Below are positions 23,544 through 32,599 of a DNA stretch of 40,034 nucleotides, one piece after another. This DNA is from JBCCEJ01 sp039030335 (GTDB lineage Bacteria > Pseudomonadota > Gammaproteobacteria > HK1), in NCBI GenBank assembly GCA_039030335.1, contig JBCCEJ010000054.1:1-40034 (forward strand). The letters run 5' to 3'. Made by a program: the position numbers and the translations under genes. Each line of letters begins with the position of its first letter. Within the stretch, counting starts at the first letter, position 1. Below the pieces are notes generated by a model. It had not been told where the DNA came from and searched no databases. It saw only the letters and a list, made by a program, of their open reading frames with translations.

Positions 23544-24260
23544 TCAGACGGCCAGGTTGTGGCGGCGCGCCATGAAAGTCTTGGCCGTCTCGACGGCGAC
23601 AGCGGCATCCCGGCAGTAGGCGTCTGCGCCGATCGCTTCGCCAAAAGCCTCGTTCAGTGGAGCACCACCGACCAGCACAACGTACTCGTCACGCATTCCG
23701 CGGTTCTCCAATTCTTCGATGACGACCTTCATGTACGGCATCGTCGTCGTCAGAAGTGCGGACATCCCAAGGATTTGTGGCGAATGCTCTTCTAGCGCCT
23801 CGATATAGCTCTCGACCGGATTATTGATACCGAGGTCGATCACCTCGAAGCCGGCGCCTTCCATCATCATGCCGACAAGGTTCTTGCCGATGTCGTGGAT
23901 GTCGCCCTTGACCGTCCCGATCACCATCTTGCCGATGACGGTCGCGCCGGTCTCCGCCAGCAGCGGACGAAGAATCGACATGCCGCCCTTCATGGCGTTG
24001 GCCGCCATCAACACCTCGGGAACGAACAGAATGCCATCGCGAAAATCGATGCCGACGATCCGCATCCCCTCCACCAACGCCTCGGCTAGCACCTTGTCCG
24101 GTCCCCACCCGCGCGCCAGCAGGATATTCGTGCCCTCCTCGATCTCTTCTTTCAGCCCGTCGTAGAGATCGTCGTGCATCTGCTGTACGAGTTCATCATC
24201 CGGCAGCGACGCCAGATCGATTTCCTCTTCGCCGTCGTCTTCAATCGCATCATCGGACAT
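23544..24260 (-). CDS. corrinoid (cobalamin-binding) methyl-carrier protein
   Basis: A 238-residue methyl-carrier corrinoid protein of the MtbC/MtgC type. After an acidic N-terminal extension (about 20 residues, MSDDAIEDDGEEEID) comes the helical cap domain (GLKEEIEEGTNILLARGWGPDKVLAEALVEGM ends near residue 66) and then the B12-binding Rossmann domain with the cobalt-ligand signature GDIHDIGKNL: Asp120, His122 and Gly125 of DxHxxG. His122 is the expected lower ligand of cobalt. It would cycle between Co(I) and methyl-Co(III), handed to the pterin methyltransferase and reactivated by the ASKHA protein. The start ATG 24260 has GGAG about eight bases upstream. It follows soxG after a 163-base gap. 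Confidence 0.93.
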   Translation of the reverse strand: MSDDAIEDDGEEEIDLASLPDDELVQQMHDDLYDGLKEEIEEGTNILLARGWGPDKVLAEALVEGMRIVGIDFRDGILFVPEVLMAANAMKGGMSILRPLLAETGATVIGKMVIGTVKGDIHDIGKNLVGMMMEGAGFEVIDLGINNPVESYIEALEEHSPQILGMSALLTTTMPYMKVVIEELENRGMRDEYVVLVGGAPLNEAFGEAIGADAYCRDAAVAVETAKTFMARRHNLAV

Positions 24261-24365
24261 GGGAGCTGCTCCAGAAATGGCGCTATCGCAGACCGAGGCT
24301 GCGCCGCATAGTGCGAGCGCATTGTGTTTAGCACCCTGCCGCGCTGCTGGCGACTCAGCGACGCG

Positions 24366-24380
24366 GTAATGCCGAATTAC
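24366..24380. promoter_or_regulatory. short inverted repeat in the soxG-corrinoid gap
   Basis: GTAAT and ATTAC face each other around five bases, in the middle of the 163-base gap (24261-24423) between soxG and the corrinoid gene. It is AT-rich against a GC-rich background. It could be an operator for a second promoter of the corrinoid half. I see no convincing -35/-10 pair. Confidence 0.3.
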
Positions 24381-24423
24381 GACACTTGAGCACCCGGGGT
24401 CGCCGTATAGTTTCGCAAGGGCG

Positions 24424-25032
24424 TCAGAGCGCCCCGATCACGACCCCGTAGTCGCTGCCGGCGTGCTTCAGCCAACGCCACAGATAGTCCGCGAAACTGC
24501 GCCGAACGACGACCTCGATCGCGCCCGATTCCAGTGCAACCAGCGTCGCCTGTGACTTGGCCACCACGGTACCGGCGACCGCCGGGGCCTGAAATACCGA
24601 CGGGTGCAAGTCGAGCGGGCAACCCTTCGCCAGCATGTCTCGCCCGTGCCGCCCGCTAACGCGTAGGCGCGTAAACGCGTCGCTCACGTCCGACAACGAA
24701 CTAAAGCGCCCGACGAGCGCGCCATGCAGTTCCGCGGCGACCGTGTCGCGCTCAGCGGCCGGCGCCGACAGCAGCCATTCGTCCGGCCCGAGCCACAACG
24801 CTTCGCGCTCGGCCTCGATTTCCCGGGTATTCGCAGCAACGGGCAGCGCGAGGCCAAACGCCGCGCGAATCTGCTCGCATCCTTCTTCATCGGCCGGATC
24901 CAGGCGCAGGTTGAACATCGCCATCGGTTTACAGGCGGCGAGCACGGTCGATTGAATGTCGACATCGCGCGGCAAGTCGACGAGATCTTCGGCCGGCAGC
25001 GCGCCGGCCGGTTCCATATCGAGTTCAGGCAT
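24424..25032 (-). CDS. soxG: sarcosine oxidase subunit gamma
   Basis: The 202-residue gamma subunit of heterotetrameric sarcosine oxidase (TSOX). It resembles a degenerate GcvT fold: DVDIQSTVLAACKPMAMFNLRLDPADE, WLGPDEWLLSAPAA, and SSLSDVSDAFTRLRVSGRHGRDMLAKGCPLDLHP. The segments WLGPDEWLL and LDLHP are family hallmarks. Gamma packs against alpha and helps complete the folate-side chamber. Its ATG at 25032 overlaps the soxA stop by eight bases, so the genes are coupled. It is the last of the four sox genes; the corrinoid gene follows after 163 bases on the same strand. Confidence 0.93.
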   Translation of the reverse strand: MPELDMEPAGALPAEDLVDLPRDVDIQSTVLAACKPMAMFNLRLDPADEEGCEQIRAAFGLALPVAANTREIEAEREALWLGPDEWLLSAPAAERDTVAAELHGALVGRFSSLSDVSDAFTRLRVSGRHGRDMLAKGCPLDLHPSVFQAPAVAGTVVAKSQATLVALESGAIEVVVRRSFADYLWRWLKHAGSDYGVVIGAL

Positions 25033-28024
25033 GCATCCGTGCTCCCTTTGGATCGTAGAAGACTGGTGAAGTCACCTGAGCAGGGACAAGTCGCCCATCG
25101 ACAAGCGGCGCGTAAATCGTCTCGCCTTGCCGCGACCGGCCTCCTTTGACGAGAGCGAGCGCGATCGAACGTCCAAGTGTGGCGCTCCAGTAGCTGGACG
25201 TCACGTGCCCGACCATCGGCACCGGGAGCCGGGTAAACGGTTCGGCGACGAGCTGAGCGCCTTCTGGCAGAACCTCCGACCCGTCGGAGGTCAGCAAGCC
25301 CACCAGGTGTTTGCGGTCCGGCCGCACGCAGTCCGATCTGGATAACGATCGCTTACCAAGGAAATCCTTGTGTTTTGCAACGATCCAGCTCATGCCGAGG
25401 TCGTCAGGCGTAACAGAACCGTCCGTATCCTGACCGACGATCACAAAGCCCTTTTCAGCGCGCAGCACATGCATGGTCTCTGTGCCATACGGCGTGATGC
25501 CAAACTCACTGCCGGCCTCTGCGACAGCGCGCCACAGTGCCGCACCCAGGTTCGCAGACACATTGATCTCGAATGCCGATTCGCCACTGAAACTGACCCT
25601 CACGACGCGCGCAGGCAAGCCCGCGACCTTCCCTTCGGCCCAACACATGAAGCCGAGACTTTGCGCCGACAGGTCGATATCAGTACCAACTGTCTCGAGC
25701 ACTGTCCGTGCCCGCGGCCCCGCGACCGCTATGGTTGACCATGCATCGGTAACCGACGTCAGGTAGACCTTCAGCTCCGGCCATTCGGTCTGCAGCCACC
25801 GTTCCATCCAGCCCAATACGTGCGCCGCACCGCCGGTCGTCGTCGTCATGTAGTAATGGTCATCGGCGATGCGCGCACTGACACCGTCGTCCATGACCAT
25901 GCCGTCTTCGCCCAGCATCAGACCGTAACGTGCCCGTCCAACCGCGAGCTTCTTCCAACCGTTGGTGTAGATGCGGTCCAGAAATTCGGCAGCATCAGGG
26001 CCACGCACGTCGATCTTGCCGAGCGTAGAGGCATCCATCATGCCAACCGAATGGCGCACCGCGAGGCACTCTCGCGCTACCGCTGCATGAATGTCTTCGT
26101 CACCCTTCGGGTAATACCAGGGCCGGAGCCACTGACCGACGAGTTCAAACTCGGCGCCAGCTTCGGCGTGCAGCTCGTGCATGGCCGTCTTGCGCACCGC
26201 GTCGAAGCGTTCCGGGCCGACATCGGCGCCAGCTACGGCACCGAATGTGACCGGGGAGTAAGGCGGCCGGAACGTGGTGGTGCCGACTTCGCCCGGCGAG
26301 ACGCCCAGCGCTTCGGCGACGATCCCCATGCCGTTGATGTTGCCGAGTTTGCCCTGGTCGGTGCCGAACCCCAGAGCGGTGTAACGCTTGACGTGCTCGA
26401 TCGATTCGAAACCTTCGCGTACAGCCAGTTGAAGATCGCTTGCCGCAGTGTCGTTTTGCATGTCCACGAACGCCTTCGGCCCGCGAACTCCACGCCGTGC
26501 CGGCACTTGCCACAGAGCCATAGTCGGCGAAGTGGCAAGGTCGGTCGCCTCCGGCATCCGCCCCCGCGCCCGGCCTCCGGCGGTAGCACGCGACGCCTCG
26601 TTGCCTTCCTGGTGCCCGGCTCTCAACGCCGACGCAAAACCGAACTCGCCATTGGCTGCACCGACACTTTGACAATCCTGCTGCGCGACATCCGGCACAT
26701 AGCAAGCTAGTTCTGCATCGTAGCGCGCCCGTCCGCCGCCGTGACTGTGCAGATGCAGGGCCGGACTCCAACCACCGGACATGGCGATGAGGTCACACGG
26801 CTCGACTGACATATTGCCTGTGAGCTTGCCATCCGACATTGCCATCAGCTCCGCACCGGTCACGCGTTTGCGGCCAACCGCCGCCGTGACGACATGCCCA
26901 CGGACCACCGCGATGCCAGCGGCTTCAGCCCGTGCGACCAACGCACCCTCAGCTGACGGGCGCGCGTCCACCACACGAACGGACGCCGCGTGGCCGGCCA
27001 GGTCCAGGGCTGTGCGGTAGCCGGTATCGTTATTCGTGAACACGACAACGCGGCGACCACACAAGACACCGTAGCGCCGCAGATAAACGGACACGGCATC
27101 GGCCAGCATGACGCCCGGCAGGTCGTTGTTTCCGAACACCAGTGAGCGTTCGAACGCACCCGTCGCCAATACGATCCGCGCAGCCCTGATCCGCCAGAGG
27201 CGTTCGCGCGGACCATGACGCTCGCCATTCGGCAAGTGGTCCGTCATCCGTTCGGAGGCGACCAGGAAATTGCGCTCGTAGAGCCCCAGTCCCGTGGTGC
27301 GCAGCAACACGCGCACGTTGTCCAGTCCGAGCAATTCCTGATAGCTGTCACGCGCCCACTGCACGGCGTCAACACCATTGATCTGCTCATCGAGATGCAA
27401 GGCACTGCCGCCGGCATCGGACTGCTGTTCCAGCAGTATCACGCGAGCGCCGCGCCGCCCGGCTGACAGGGCCGCGGCGAGCCCGGCCGGGCCGGCTCCG
27501 ACGATCAGCACGTCGCAGTGCGCATGCATCTTGTCGTAGTTTTCAGGATCTGGAGCCGTGGGCGCGGTACCGAGACCCGCGGCTCTGCGGATCACTGCTT
27601 CGTAGGTGTGCCACATGGACTGCGGCCACATGAATGTCTTGTAGTAGAAGCCCGCCGGCAATAACCGGGCGAACCAACTGTTCAGCTCGCCAACATCAAC
27701 CTCGAGACTCGGCCAGCAGTTGACACTACGTGCGTCCAGGCCCTCGTAGAGTTCGACCTGGGTGGCCCGCATGTTCGGCACGGTCCAGGCCCCGTGGCCA
27801 ACCTGCACGATACCGTTCGGCTCCTCGGCGCCGGCAGCGACGATGCCGCGGCGTCGGTGGTATTTGAAGCTTCGCCCTACCAATTGCTGCCCGTTGGCCA
27901 GCAGGGCCGACGCCAGCGTGTCTCCGGCGTAGCCTTGCAGGGGCTCGCCATTCCACGTGAACGCGCGCGGCGCGGCGCGGTCGATCAGACCCCCTTGCGG
28001 GATTCGGCAAGACGTGTCGCTCAT
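25025..28024 (-). CDS. soxA: sarcosine oxidase subunit alpha
   Basis: The 999-residue alpha subunit of TSOX, the family's usual size. An N-terminal Fer2-like domain (about residues 10-95; RSFKYHRRRGIVAAGAEEPN) is followed by an NAD-binding domain with GAGPAG at 176-181 (DVLIVGAGPAGLAAALSAG). The C-terminal third is a GcvT-like aminomethyltransferase domain (KFIxx: ALGFGTDQGKLGNINGMGI..., and later RCDxxG-type segments such as MDASTLGKIDVRGPDA) that binds tetrahydrofolate. The complex oxidises sarcosine to glycine plus hydrogen peroxide and traps the released carbon as 5,10-methylene-THF. It overlaps soxD by four bases (ATGA) and soxG by eight. Confidence 0.96.
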   Translation of the reverse strand: MSDTSCRIPQGGLIDRAAPRAFTWNGEPLQGYAGDTLASALLANGQQLVGRSFKYHRRRGIVAAGAEEPNGIVQVGHGAWTVPNMRATQVELYEGLDARSVNCWPSLEVDVGELNSWFARLLPAGFYYKTFMWPQSMWHTYEAVIRRAAGLGTAPTAPDPENYDKMHAHCDVLIVGAGPAGLAAALSAGRRGARVILLEQQSDAGGSALHLDEQINGVDAVQWARDSYQELLGLDNVRVLLRTTGLGLYERNFLVASERMTDHLPNGERHGPRERLWRIRAARIVLATGAFERSLVFGNNDLPGVMLADAVSVYLRRYGVLCGRRVVVFTNNDTGYRTALDLAGHAASVRVVDARPSAEGALVARAEAAGIAVVRGHVVTAAVGRKRVTGAELMAMSDGKLTGNMSVEPCDLIAMSGGWSPALHLHSHGGGRARYDAELACYVPDVAQQDCQSVGAANGEFGFASALRAGHQEGNEASRATAGGRARGRMPEATDLATSPTMALWQVPARRGVRGPKAFVDMQNDTAASDLQLAVREGFESIEHVKRYTALGFGTDQGKLGNINGMGIVAEALGVSPGEVGTTTFRPPYSPVTFGAVAGADVGPERFDAVRKTAMHELHAEAGAEFELVGQWLRPWYYPKGDEDIHAAVARECLAVRHSVGMMDASTLGKIDVRGPDAAEFLDRIYTNGWKKLAVGRARYGLMLGEDGMVMDDGVSARIADDHYYMTTTTGGAAHVLGWMERWLQTEWPELKVYLTSVTDAWSTIAVAGPRARTVLETVGTDIDLSAQSLGFMCWAEGKVAGLPARVVRVSFSGESAFEINVSANLGAALWRAVAEAGSEFGITPYGTETMHVLRAEKGFVIVGQDTDGSVTPDDLGMSWIVAKHKDFLGKRSLSRSDCVRPDRKHLVGLLTSDGSEVLPEGAQLVAEPFTRLPVPMVGHVTSSYWSATLGRSIALALVKGGRSRQGETIYAPLVDGRLVPAQVTSPVFYDPKGARMHA

Positions 28025-28299
28025 GGCGTTTCCGGCGCCTCCTCACCAACCCGGTACACGGCCGTGATCCGATACGTGACGGTATCTCGCACGACGTTGA
28101 ACCAACGCCGGCATCCGGCCGTGTGACACCATTGCTCCTTGTGGTCTCCCTTCGGGTTTTCCCGATGGAACAGATAGTCGCCCCACTGCGCGTCGTCGAG
28201 TTCGTCCGGCGCCAGCGGGCGGACGATATGCGCCTCGCCGCCAAAGCTGAACTCACTCTGGTCCCGCGGACCGCAGTACGGGCATTCGATCAGTAACAT
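28021..28299 (-). CDS. soxD: sarcosine oxidase subunit delta
   Basis: The 92-residue zinc-binding delta subunit of TSOX. The four ligands known from the crystal structure are at the same numbers here: Cys6 and Cys9 (IECPYCGPRDQ) and His59 and Cys63 (WCHTAGCRRWF). The first residues MLLIECPYCGPRDQSEF and the central LFHRENPKGDHKEQW are also typical. The protein anchors alpha and beta in the heterotetramer. It is coupled to soxA by an ATGA overlap and lies 27 bases after soxB. Confidence 0.96.
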   Translation of the reverse strand: MLLIECPYCGPRDQSEFSFGGEAHIVRPLAPDELDDAQWGDYLFHRENPKGDHKEQWCHTAGCRRWFNVVRDTVTYRITAVYRVGEEAPETP

Positions 28300-28326
28300 G
28301 ACTTGATAGTCCGTGTTGTTGTGCAG

Positions 28327-29577
28327 CTAGTGAGCGACCCCGGCGGCGCCGTGCTCGTCGATCAACGCGCCGCTTTGAAAACGCTCCAGGGTGAACGGCG
28401 CGTTCAGCTCGTGCGGCTCACCGGTGGCGAGTGTATGGGCGAAGACCCATCCTGAACCCGGGGTTGCCTTGAATCCGCCTGTTCCCCATCCGCAGTTGAA
28501 GTAGAGGCCTCCAACCGGCGTCTTACCGATGATCGGGCACGCATCGGGTGCCACGTCGACGATGCCACCCCAACTACGCAACATGCGCACGCGCGAGAAC
28601 TGCGGGAAAAGCTCGACGATGGCGGCGAGCGTGCCTTCGATGATGTCGAAACTGCCGCGCTGGCCGTAGCCGTTGAAGCTGTCGATGCCAGCTCCAACGA
28701 CCAGCTCGCCTTTGTCCGACTGGCTGATGTATCCGTGCACTGCATTCGACATGACAACCGTATTGAGGATCGGTTTAAGCGGTTCTGACACCAACGCCTG
28801 CAGCGGGTGGCTCTCGATCGGAAACCGGAGCCCCGCCATGTCGGCGATCACCGAGGTGTGGCCGGCCGCGACCACACCGACACGGTCCGCAAGGATCGTG
28901 CCCTGAGTGGTCTCGACCCCTTTGATGCGCCCGTTTTCGACCTGCAAACCCGTCACTTCACAGTTCTGGATGATATCTACGCCGGCCGCGTCCGCAGCGC
29001 GCGCAAACCCCCAGGCCACGGCGTCGTGCCGTGCGACGCCGCCGCGCGGCTGGAACGATGCACCGAGGACCGGATAACGTACATTCGTGCCGATATTGAG
29101 ACAGGGTTCGACTTCCTTGACTCCGGCTGCATCGAGGACGACGCCGTCGACACCGTTCAGGCGATTGGCGTTGACGCGCCTTTCGATGTCACGCATGTCC
29201 TGCAGCGTGTGGCCGAGATTCAACACACCCCGCTGCGAGAACATGACGTTGTAATTCAGTTCCTGCGAGAGGCCCTCCCACAGCTTGAGCGCATGCTCGT
29301 AGAGGTGCGCAGCCTCGTCCCAAAGATAATTGGACCGGACGATCGTCGTATTGCGACCGGTGTTGCCTCCGCCCAGCCAGCCCTTCTCCAGCACGGCGAC
29401 GTCGGTAATGCCGTGAACCGTGGCGAGGTAGTAGGCAGTTGCAAGCCCATGCCCGCCACCGCCGATGACGATGACTTTGTACCGGCGGCGCGGCTCGGGG
29501 GAGCGCCAGACTTTCTGCCAATTCTGGTGAAAACCGAGCGCATTACGCACAAGGCTGAATATCGAGTACTTCTGCAT
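28327..29577 (-). CDS. soxB: sarcosine oxidase subunit beta
   Basis: The 416-residue flavoprotein subunit of TSOX, carrying FAD and a covalent FMN. The FAD motif is VIVIGGGGHGLATAYYLA at about residues 36-53, followed by VLEKGWLGGGNTGRNTTI, a family hallmark. GGVARHDAVAWGFARAAD near residue 180 contains the histidine (about 184) to which FMN is covalently attached in known enzymes. I choose ATG 29577 because family members begin MQKYSIF-like; GAGAAG lies about nine bases upstream. GTG 29601 adds eight residues. First gene of soxBDAG; its promoter must lie in the 29578-29714 gap after galU, where I see only a short inverted repeat (29690-29703, TGCTC/GAGCA) close to galU. Confidence 0.96.
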   Translation of the reverse strand: MQKYSIFSLVRNALGFHQNWQKVWRSPEPRRRYKVIVIGGGGHGLATAYYLATVHGITDVAVLEKGWLGGGNTGRNTTIVRSNYLWDEAAHLYEHALKLWEGLSQELNYNVMFSQRGVLNLGHTLQDMRDIERRVNANRLNGVDGVVLDAAGVKEVEPCLNIGTNVRYPVLGASFQPRGGVARHDAVAWGFARAADAAGVDIIQNCEVTGLQVENGRIKGVETTQGTILADRVGVVAAGHTSVIADMAGLRFPIESHPLQALVSEPLKPILNTVVMSNAVHGYISQSDKGELVVGAGIDSFNGYGQRGSFDIIEGTLAAIVELFPQFSRVRMLRSWGGIVDVAPDACPIIGKTPVGGLYFNCGWGTGGFKATPGSGWVFAHTLATGEPHELNAPFTLERFQSGALIDEHGAAGVAH

Positions 29578-29714
29578 GAAGATCGGCTTCTCGAGAATCA
29601 CGAAACCGTGGGCGGCCTAATCCGACCACGGAGATGTCACATCGACTGAGACCCGTCGGCGCGACGCCGTCAGGCCATTTACGCGACAATGCTCAAGCGA
29701 GCACGGGGCAGGAC

Positions 29715-30593
29715 TCAGGACTGCAGGCGGCGCTCCAGGAACTCTTTGAACCCGGCCCCAAGCTGCGGATGCGCCAGACCGAGTTCGACCGTCGCCTCCA
29801 GATATCCCAGCTTGTCCCCGCAATCGTAGCGTCGGCCTTCGAATTCAAGGCCAAGGACATGCTCGTAACCCAACAGATCGCTAATTGCATCCGTCAGTTG
29901 GATCTCCCCGCCGGCACCACGTCCGGTTCTCGCGAGAAGGTCCATGATTCTGGGCGTCAGGATATATCGACCAACGACACCGAGATTCGATGGCGCGTCA
30001 GCCGGTGCTGGTTTCTCGACAATTCCTTGGATCCGATGAGGTGAGGTCCCGTCCGCCCCAACATCTACGACCCCGTATTTGTCCGTGTCCGAGGGCGCCA
30101 CGCGTTGTAGCGCGAGTACGCTGTTGCCCCGCTCGGCAAAGACTTTGGCCATCTGGCTCAGGCAACCCTGGCCATCATCGGCGATAAGGTCGTCGGCCAG
30201 CATAACGGCGAACGGTGAATTGCCGACCACCGGGCGAGCGCAGAGAACGGCATGCCCGAGCCCGAGCGGCTCGGCCTGCCGGATGTACACGCAGCTGACG
30301 TCGCCTGGAAGGATGCTGCGCACCATCTGCAGCAGCTCCGCCTTGCCGCGCTCCTCCAGTTCCGCTTCGAGCTCAACGGCTTTGTCGAAGTGGTCCTCAA
30401 TCGCGCGTTTCGAACGCCCGGTCACGAACACGAGTTCCTTGGCGCCAGCGCGTACCGCTTCCTCGGCCGCATATTGGATCAATGGCTTGTCGACGACCGG
30501 CAGCATCTCCTTGGGGTTCGCCTTGGTCGCCGGCAGGAACCGGGTGCCGAGCCCTGCAACTGGGAACACGGCCTTCGTAATTGCGCTGCTCAT
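29715..30593 (-). CDS. galU: UTP-glucose-1-phosphate uridylyltransferase
   Basis: GalU makes UDP-glucose from UTP and glucose-1-phosphate, precursor for LPS core, polysaccharides and UDP-glucuronate. The 292-residue protein has the nucleotide-binding start FPVAGLGTRFLPATKANPKEMLPVVDKP (key residues Gly-x-Gly-Thr-Arg and the two Lys), then EPLGLGHAVLCAR, the UTP-binding ADDLI, and GIVEKPAPADAPSN. The C-terminus (ELGLAHPQLGAGFKEFLERRLQS) is normal length. It overlaps the WbpM-like gene by four bases, making it the last gene of the polysaccharide operon. soxB follows on the same strand after about 137 bases. Confidence 0.96.
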   Translation of the reverse strand: MSSAITKAVFPVAGLGTRFLPATKANPKEMLPVVDKPLIQYAAEEAVRAGAKELVFVTGRSKRAIEDHFDKAVELEAELEERGKAELLQMVRSILPGDVSCVYIRQAEPLGLGHAVLCARPVVGNSPFAVMLADDLIADDGQGCLSQMAKVFAERGNSVLALQRVAPSDTDKYGVVDVGADGTSPHRIQGIVEKPAPADAPSNLGVVGRYILTPRIMDLLARTGRGAGGEIQLTDAISDLLGYEHVLGLEFEGRRYDCGDKLGYLEATVELGLAHPQLGAGFKEFLERRLQS

Positions 30594-32473
30594 CGTCTGA
30601 GTCTCTCCAACTGCACCACGTTATTGCTCTCGACCGGCTCGGGTCGGTACTCGGGCACCAGCTCGCCGATTACGCGCGCGGTGCCGCCCTCGTCAAATTG
30701 CTCGCACGCCTCCAGCAAGGTATCGAGACGCCGGTTGAGCCAATTCCATCCGACCTTTCGCGTCCGTGCCAATAACAGCTTCGGGTGGTCTGTTGACTCG
30801 AGCTTCTCATGCTCGTGAAACAGCTCCTCCGATAGTTTCTCGCCGGCCCGCAGGCCGGTGTACTGGATGTCGATGTCCTCACCGACGCGCTTGCCCGCAA
30901 GCGCCACCATCTGTTCGGCCAGATACCGAATCGACACGGGCTCACCCATGTCGAGCACAAAAATCTCGCCACCCTGTCCTACGGTCCCGGCCTCGAGTAT
31001 CAACTGACATGCCTCGGGGATCGTCATGAAGTAGCGTTCCATGTCGGCGTGCGTCACGGTGATCGGACCGCCTTGCTCGATCTGCTCCTGGAACAATGGC
31101 ACGACACTCCCGGCCGACCCCAGCACGTTACCAAAGCGCACCGTGATGAAACGCGTACCGCGGTACTGCTCATCGGCATTCTGGCAATAGAGTTCAGCAA
31201 TTCGTTTGCTGACGCCCATGACGTTGGTGGGATTGACGGCCTTGTCCGTCGAGATGAGCACCATCGTCTCCACACCGTGGCGGGCTGCGCTGTCCGCCAC
31301 GTTGCGGGTGCCGGTGACGTTGTTGCGCAACGCCTCCCGAGGTTGTGACTCGAGCATCGGAACATGCTTGTAAGCCGCCGCGTGAAAGATCATCGATGGG
31401 CGCACGCGCGTCATCAGCCAGTCGATGGCGCGGCTGTCGCATACGTCGCAAAGCCGGATCTCGACTTCAAGTTGGGTGAACGTCGCTCGCAGTTCCTTGT
31501 TGATTTCGTAGAGCCCGAACTCGCTCTGGTCGACTATCACCAGGCGGCCGGGATTCAGGCGCGCGATCTGCCGGCATAGTTCCGAACCGATCGATCCGGC
31601 GCCGCCGGTTACGACGATCGTAGCGGCATCGACGCCTTTGCGAATCGAAGTCCAGTCCAGCGACACGCTCTCACGCCCGAGCAGATCTTCGATCGAAACC
31701 TGCCGCAGGTCGGCCAGCCGGGCGCGCCCGTGCAGCAGGTCTTCCAGAGGCGGGACGGTCCGGAACGGTACATCGGCGCGTTTGCAAAGTTCGACGAGCC
31801 GGCGCATCTCTGCGGCCCCGGCCGACGGACGCGCGAGAAGCACGAGTTCGACGTTCTGCTCGGCAACGACCAGCGGCAACTTGGCCGTCTTGGCCAACAC
31901 ACGCAACCCGCGGATCTCCATGCCCTTCTTGGCTGGATCGTCGTCAACAAAGCCCACTGGCCGGTACCCGAGCGCGGGTTCTCGCAACAGATCCCGCACG
32001 AGCCCTTCGCCGGCCTCGCCCGCACCAACGATCAGTACGGCGCGTGAGCCGCCGAGTTCGATGCGACGATCCTTGACCCAGCGATAAGCAAGGCGCGGAC
32101 CGCTCAGCAGCAGGGCAAGCAAAATTGCCTGGAGCGGCAGGATTGAGCGCGGCACGAACTGCATGCGGGTCATCAAAAAGAGCGCGCCGCCAGCCAGCAG
32201 CACGCCGATCAGCACGGCTTTCATGATGCGCACCAGATCGGGCATCGACGCGAAACGCCAGACGCCTCGATACAGACCCACGTACCAGAAAACAGTGCCG
32301 TTGATGAGCACGATCACGGGCAGTAGGGAGAGTGCGCTCTCCATGTATTCAGGCGGTGGGACCTCGAGATTGAACCGCAGTGCGTACGCACCTACCCAGG
32401 CGACCGGGATCATCAGCAGGTCGTGGAGGAATGCCGCCGTGCGCGTACGCAGTCTGGAAACGAGGCGCCGCAT
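30590..32473 (-). CDS. wbpM: membrane nucleoside-diphosphate-sugar 4,6-dehydratase (WbpM/CapD/FlaA1 family)
   Basis: A 627-residue protein of the WbpM/PglF type, which makes UDP-4-keto-6-deoxy-GlcNAc from UDP-GlcNAc. The N-terminal quarter has four hydrophobic segments (ALSLLPVIVLINGTVFWYVGL, IMKAVLIGVLLAGGALFLM and others), then a Rossmann domain (AVLIVGAGEAGEGL) and the catalytic SDR domain (VVTGGAGSIGSEL) with HAAAYKHVPMLE, LISTDKAVNPTNVMG and VSKRIAELY. The active-site position normally Tyr reads Met in MGVSKR, which is normal for this family. In this family the acid-base role is carried by Asp/Lys of STDKA and nearby residues. It overlaps galU and follows the WbpL-like gene after about 126 bases. 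This order (WbpV-WbpL-WbpM) is that of Pseudomonas O-antigen loci. Confidence 0.92.
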   Translation of the reverse strand: MRRLVSRLRTRTAAFLHDLLMIPVAWVGAYALRFNLEVPPPEYMESALSLLPVIVLINGTVFWYVGLYRGVWRFASMPDLVRIMKAVLIGVLLAGGALFLMTRMQFVPRSILPLQAILLALLLSGPRLAYRWVKDRRIELGGSRAVLIVGAGEAGEGLVRDLLREPALGYRPVGFVDDDPAKKGMEIRGLRVLAKTAKLPLVVAEQNVELVLLARPSAGAAEMRRLVELCKRADVPFRTVPPLEDLLHGRARLADLRQVSIEDLLGRESVSLDWTSIRKGVDAATIVVTGGAGSIGSELCRQIARLNPGRLVIVDQSEFGLYEINKELRATFTQLEVEIRLCDVCDSRAIDWLMTRVRPSMIFHAAAYKHVPMLESQPREALRNNVTGTRNVADSAARHGVETMVLISTDKAVNPTNVMGVSKRIAELYCQNADEQYRGTRFITVRFGNVLGSAGSVVPLFQEQIEQGGPITVTHADMERYFMTIPEACQLILEAGTVGQGGEIFVLDMGEPVSIRYLAEQMVALAGKRVGEDIDIQYTGLRAGEKLSEELFHEHEKLESTDHPKLLLARTRKVGWNWLNRRLDTLLEACEQFDEGGTARVIGELVPEYRPEPVESNNVVQLERLRR

Positions 32474-32599
32474 CAGCCGGCCTCGGGCGACCGCTCGAGC
32501 GCGGCCGCAGACGCAGGCCGGCCCTGTGCGCTCCGCACACCTGTTTCACGTCCGCAAATGCAGTTCAACGCGACTTTCCCCCGGGCCGATGGGACAGGC

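Noticed and set aside
24261..24423. Cobalamin, glycine or THF riboswitch upstream of the corrinoid gene
   Set aside because: The gap is 163 bases and shows none of the conserved core elements I know for these switches (such as the B12-box).
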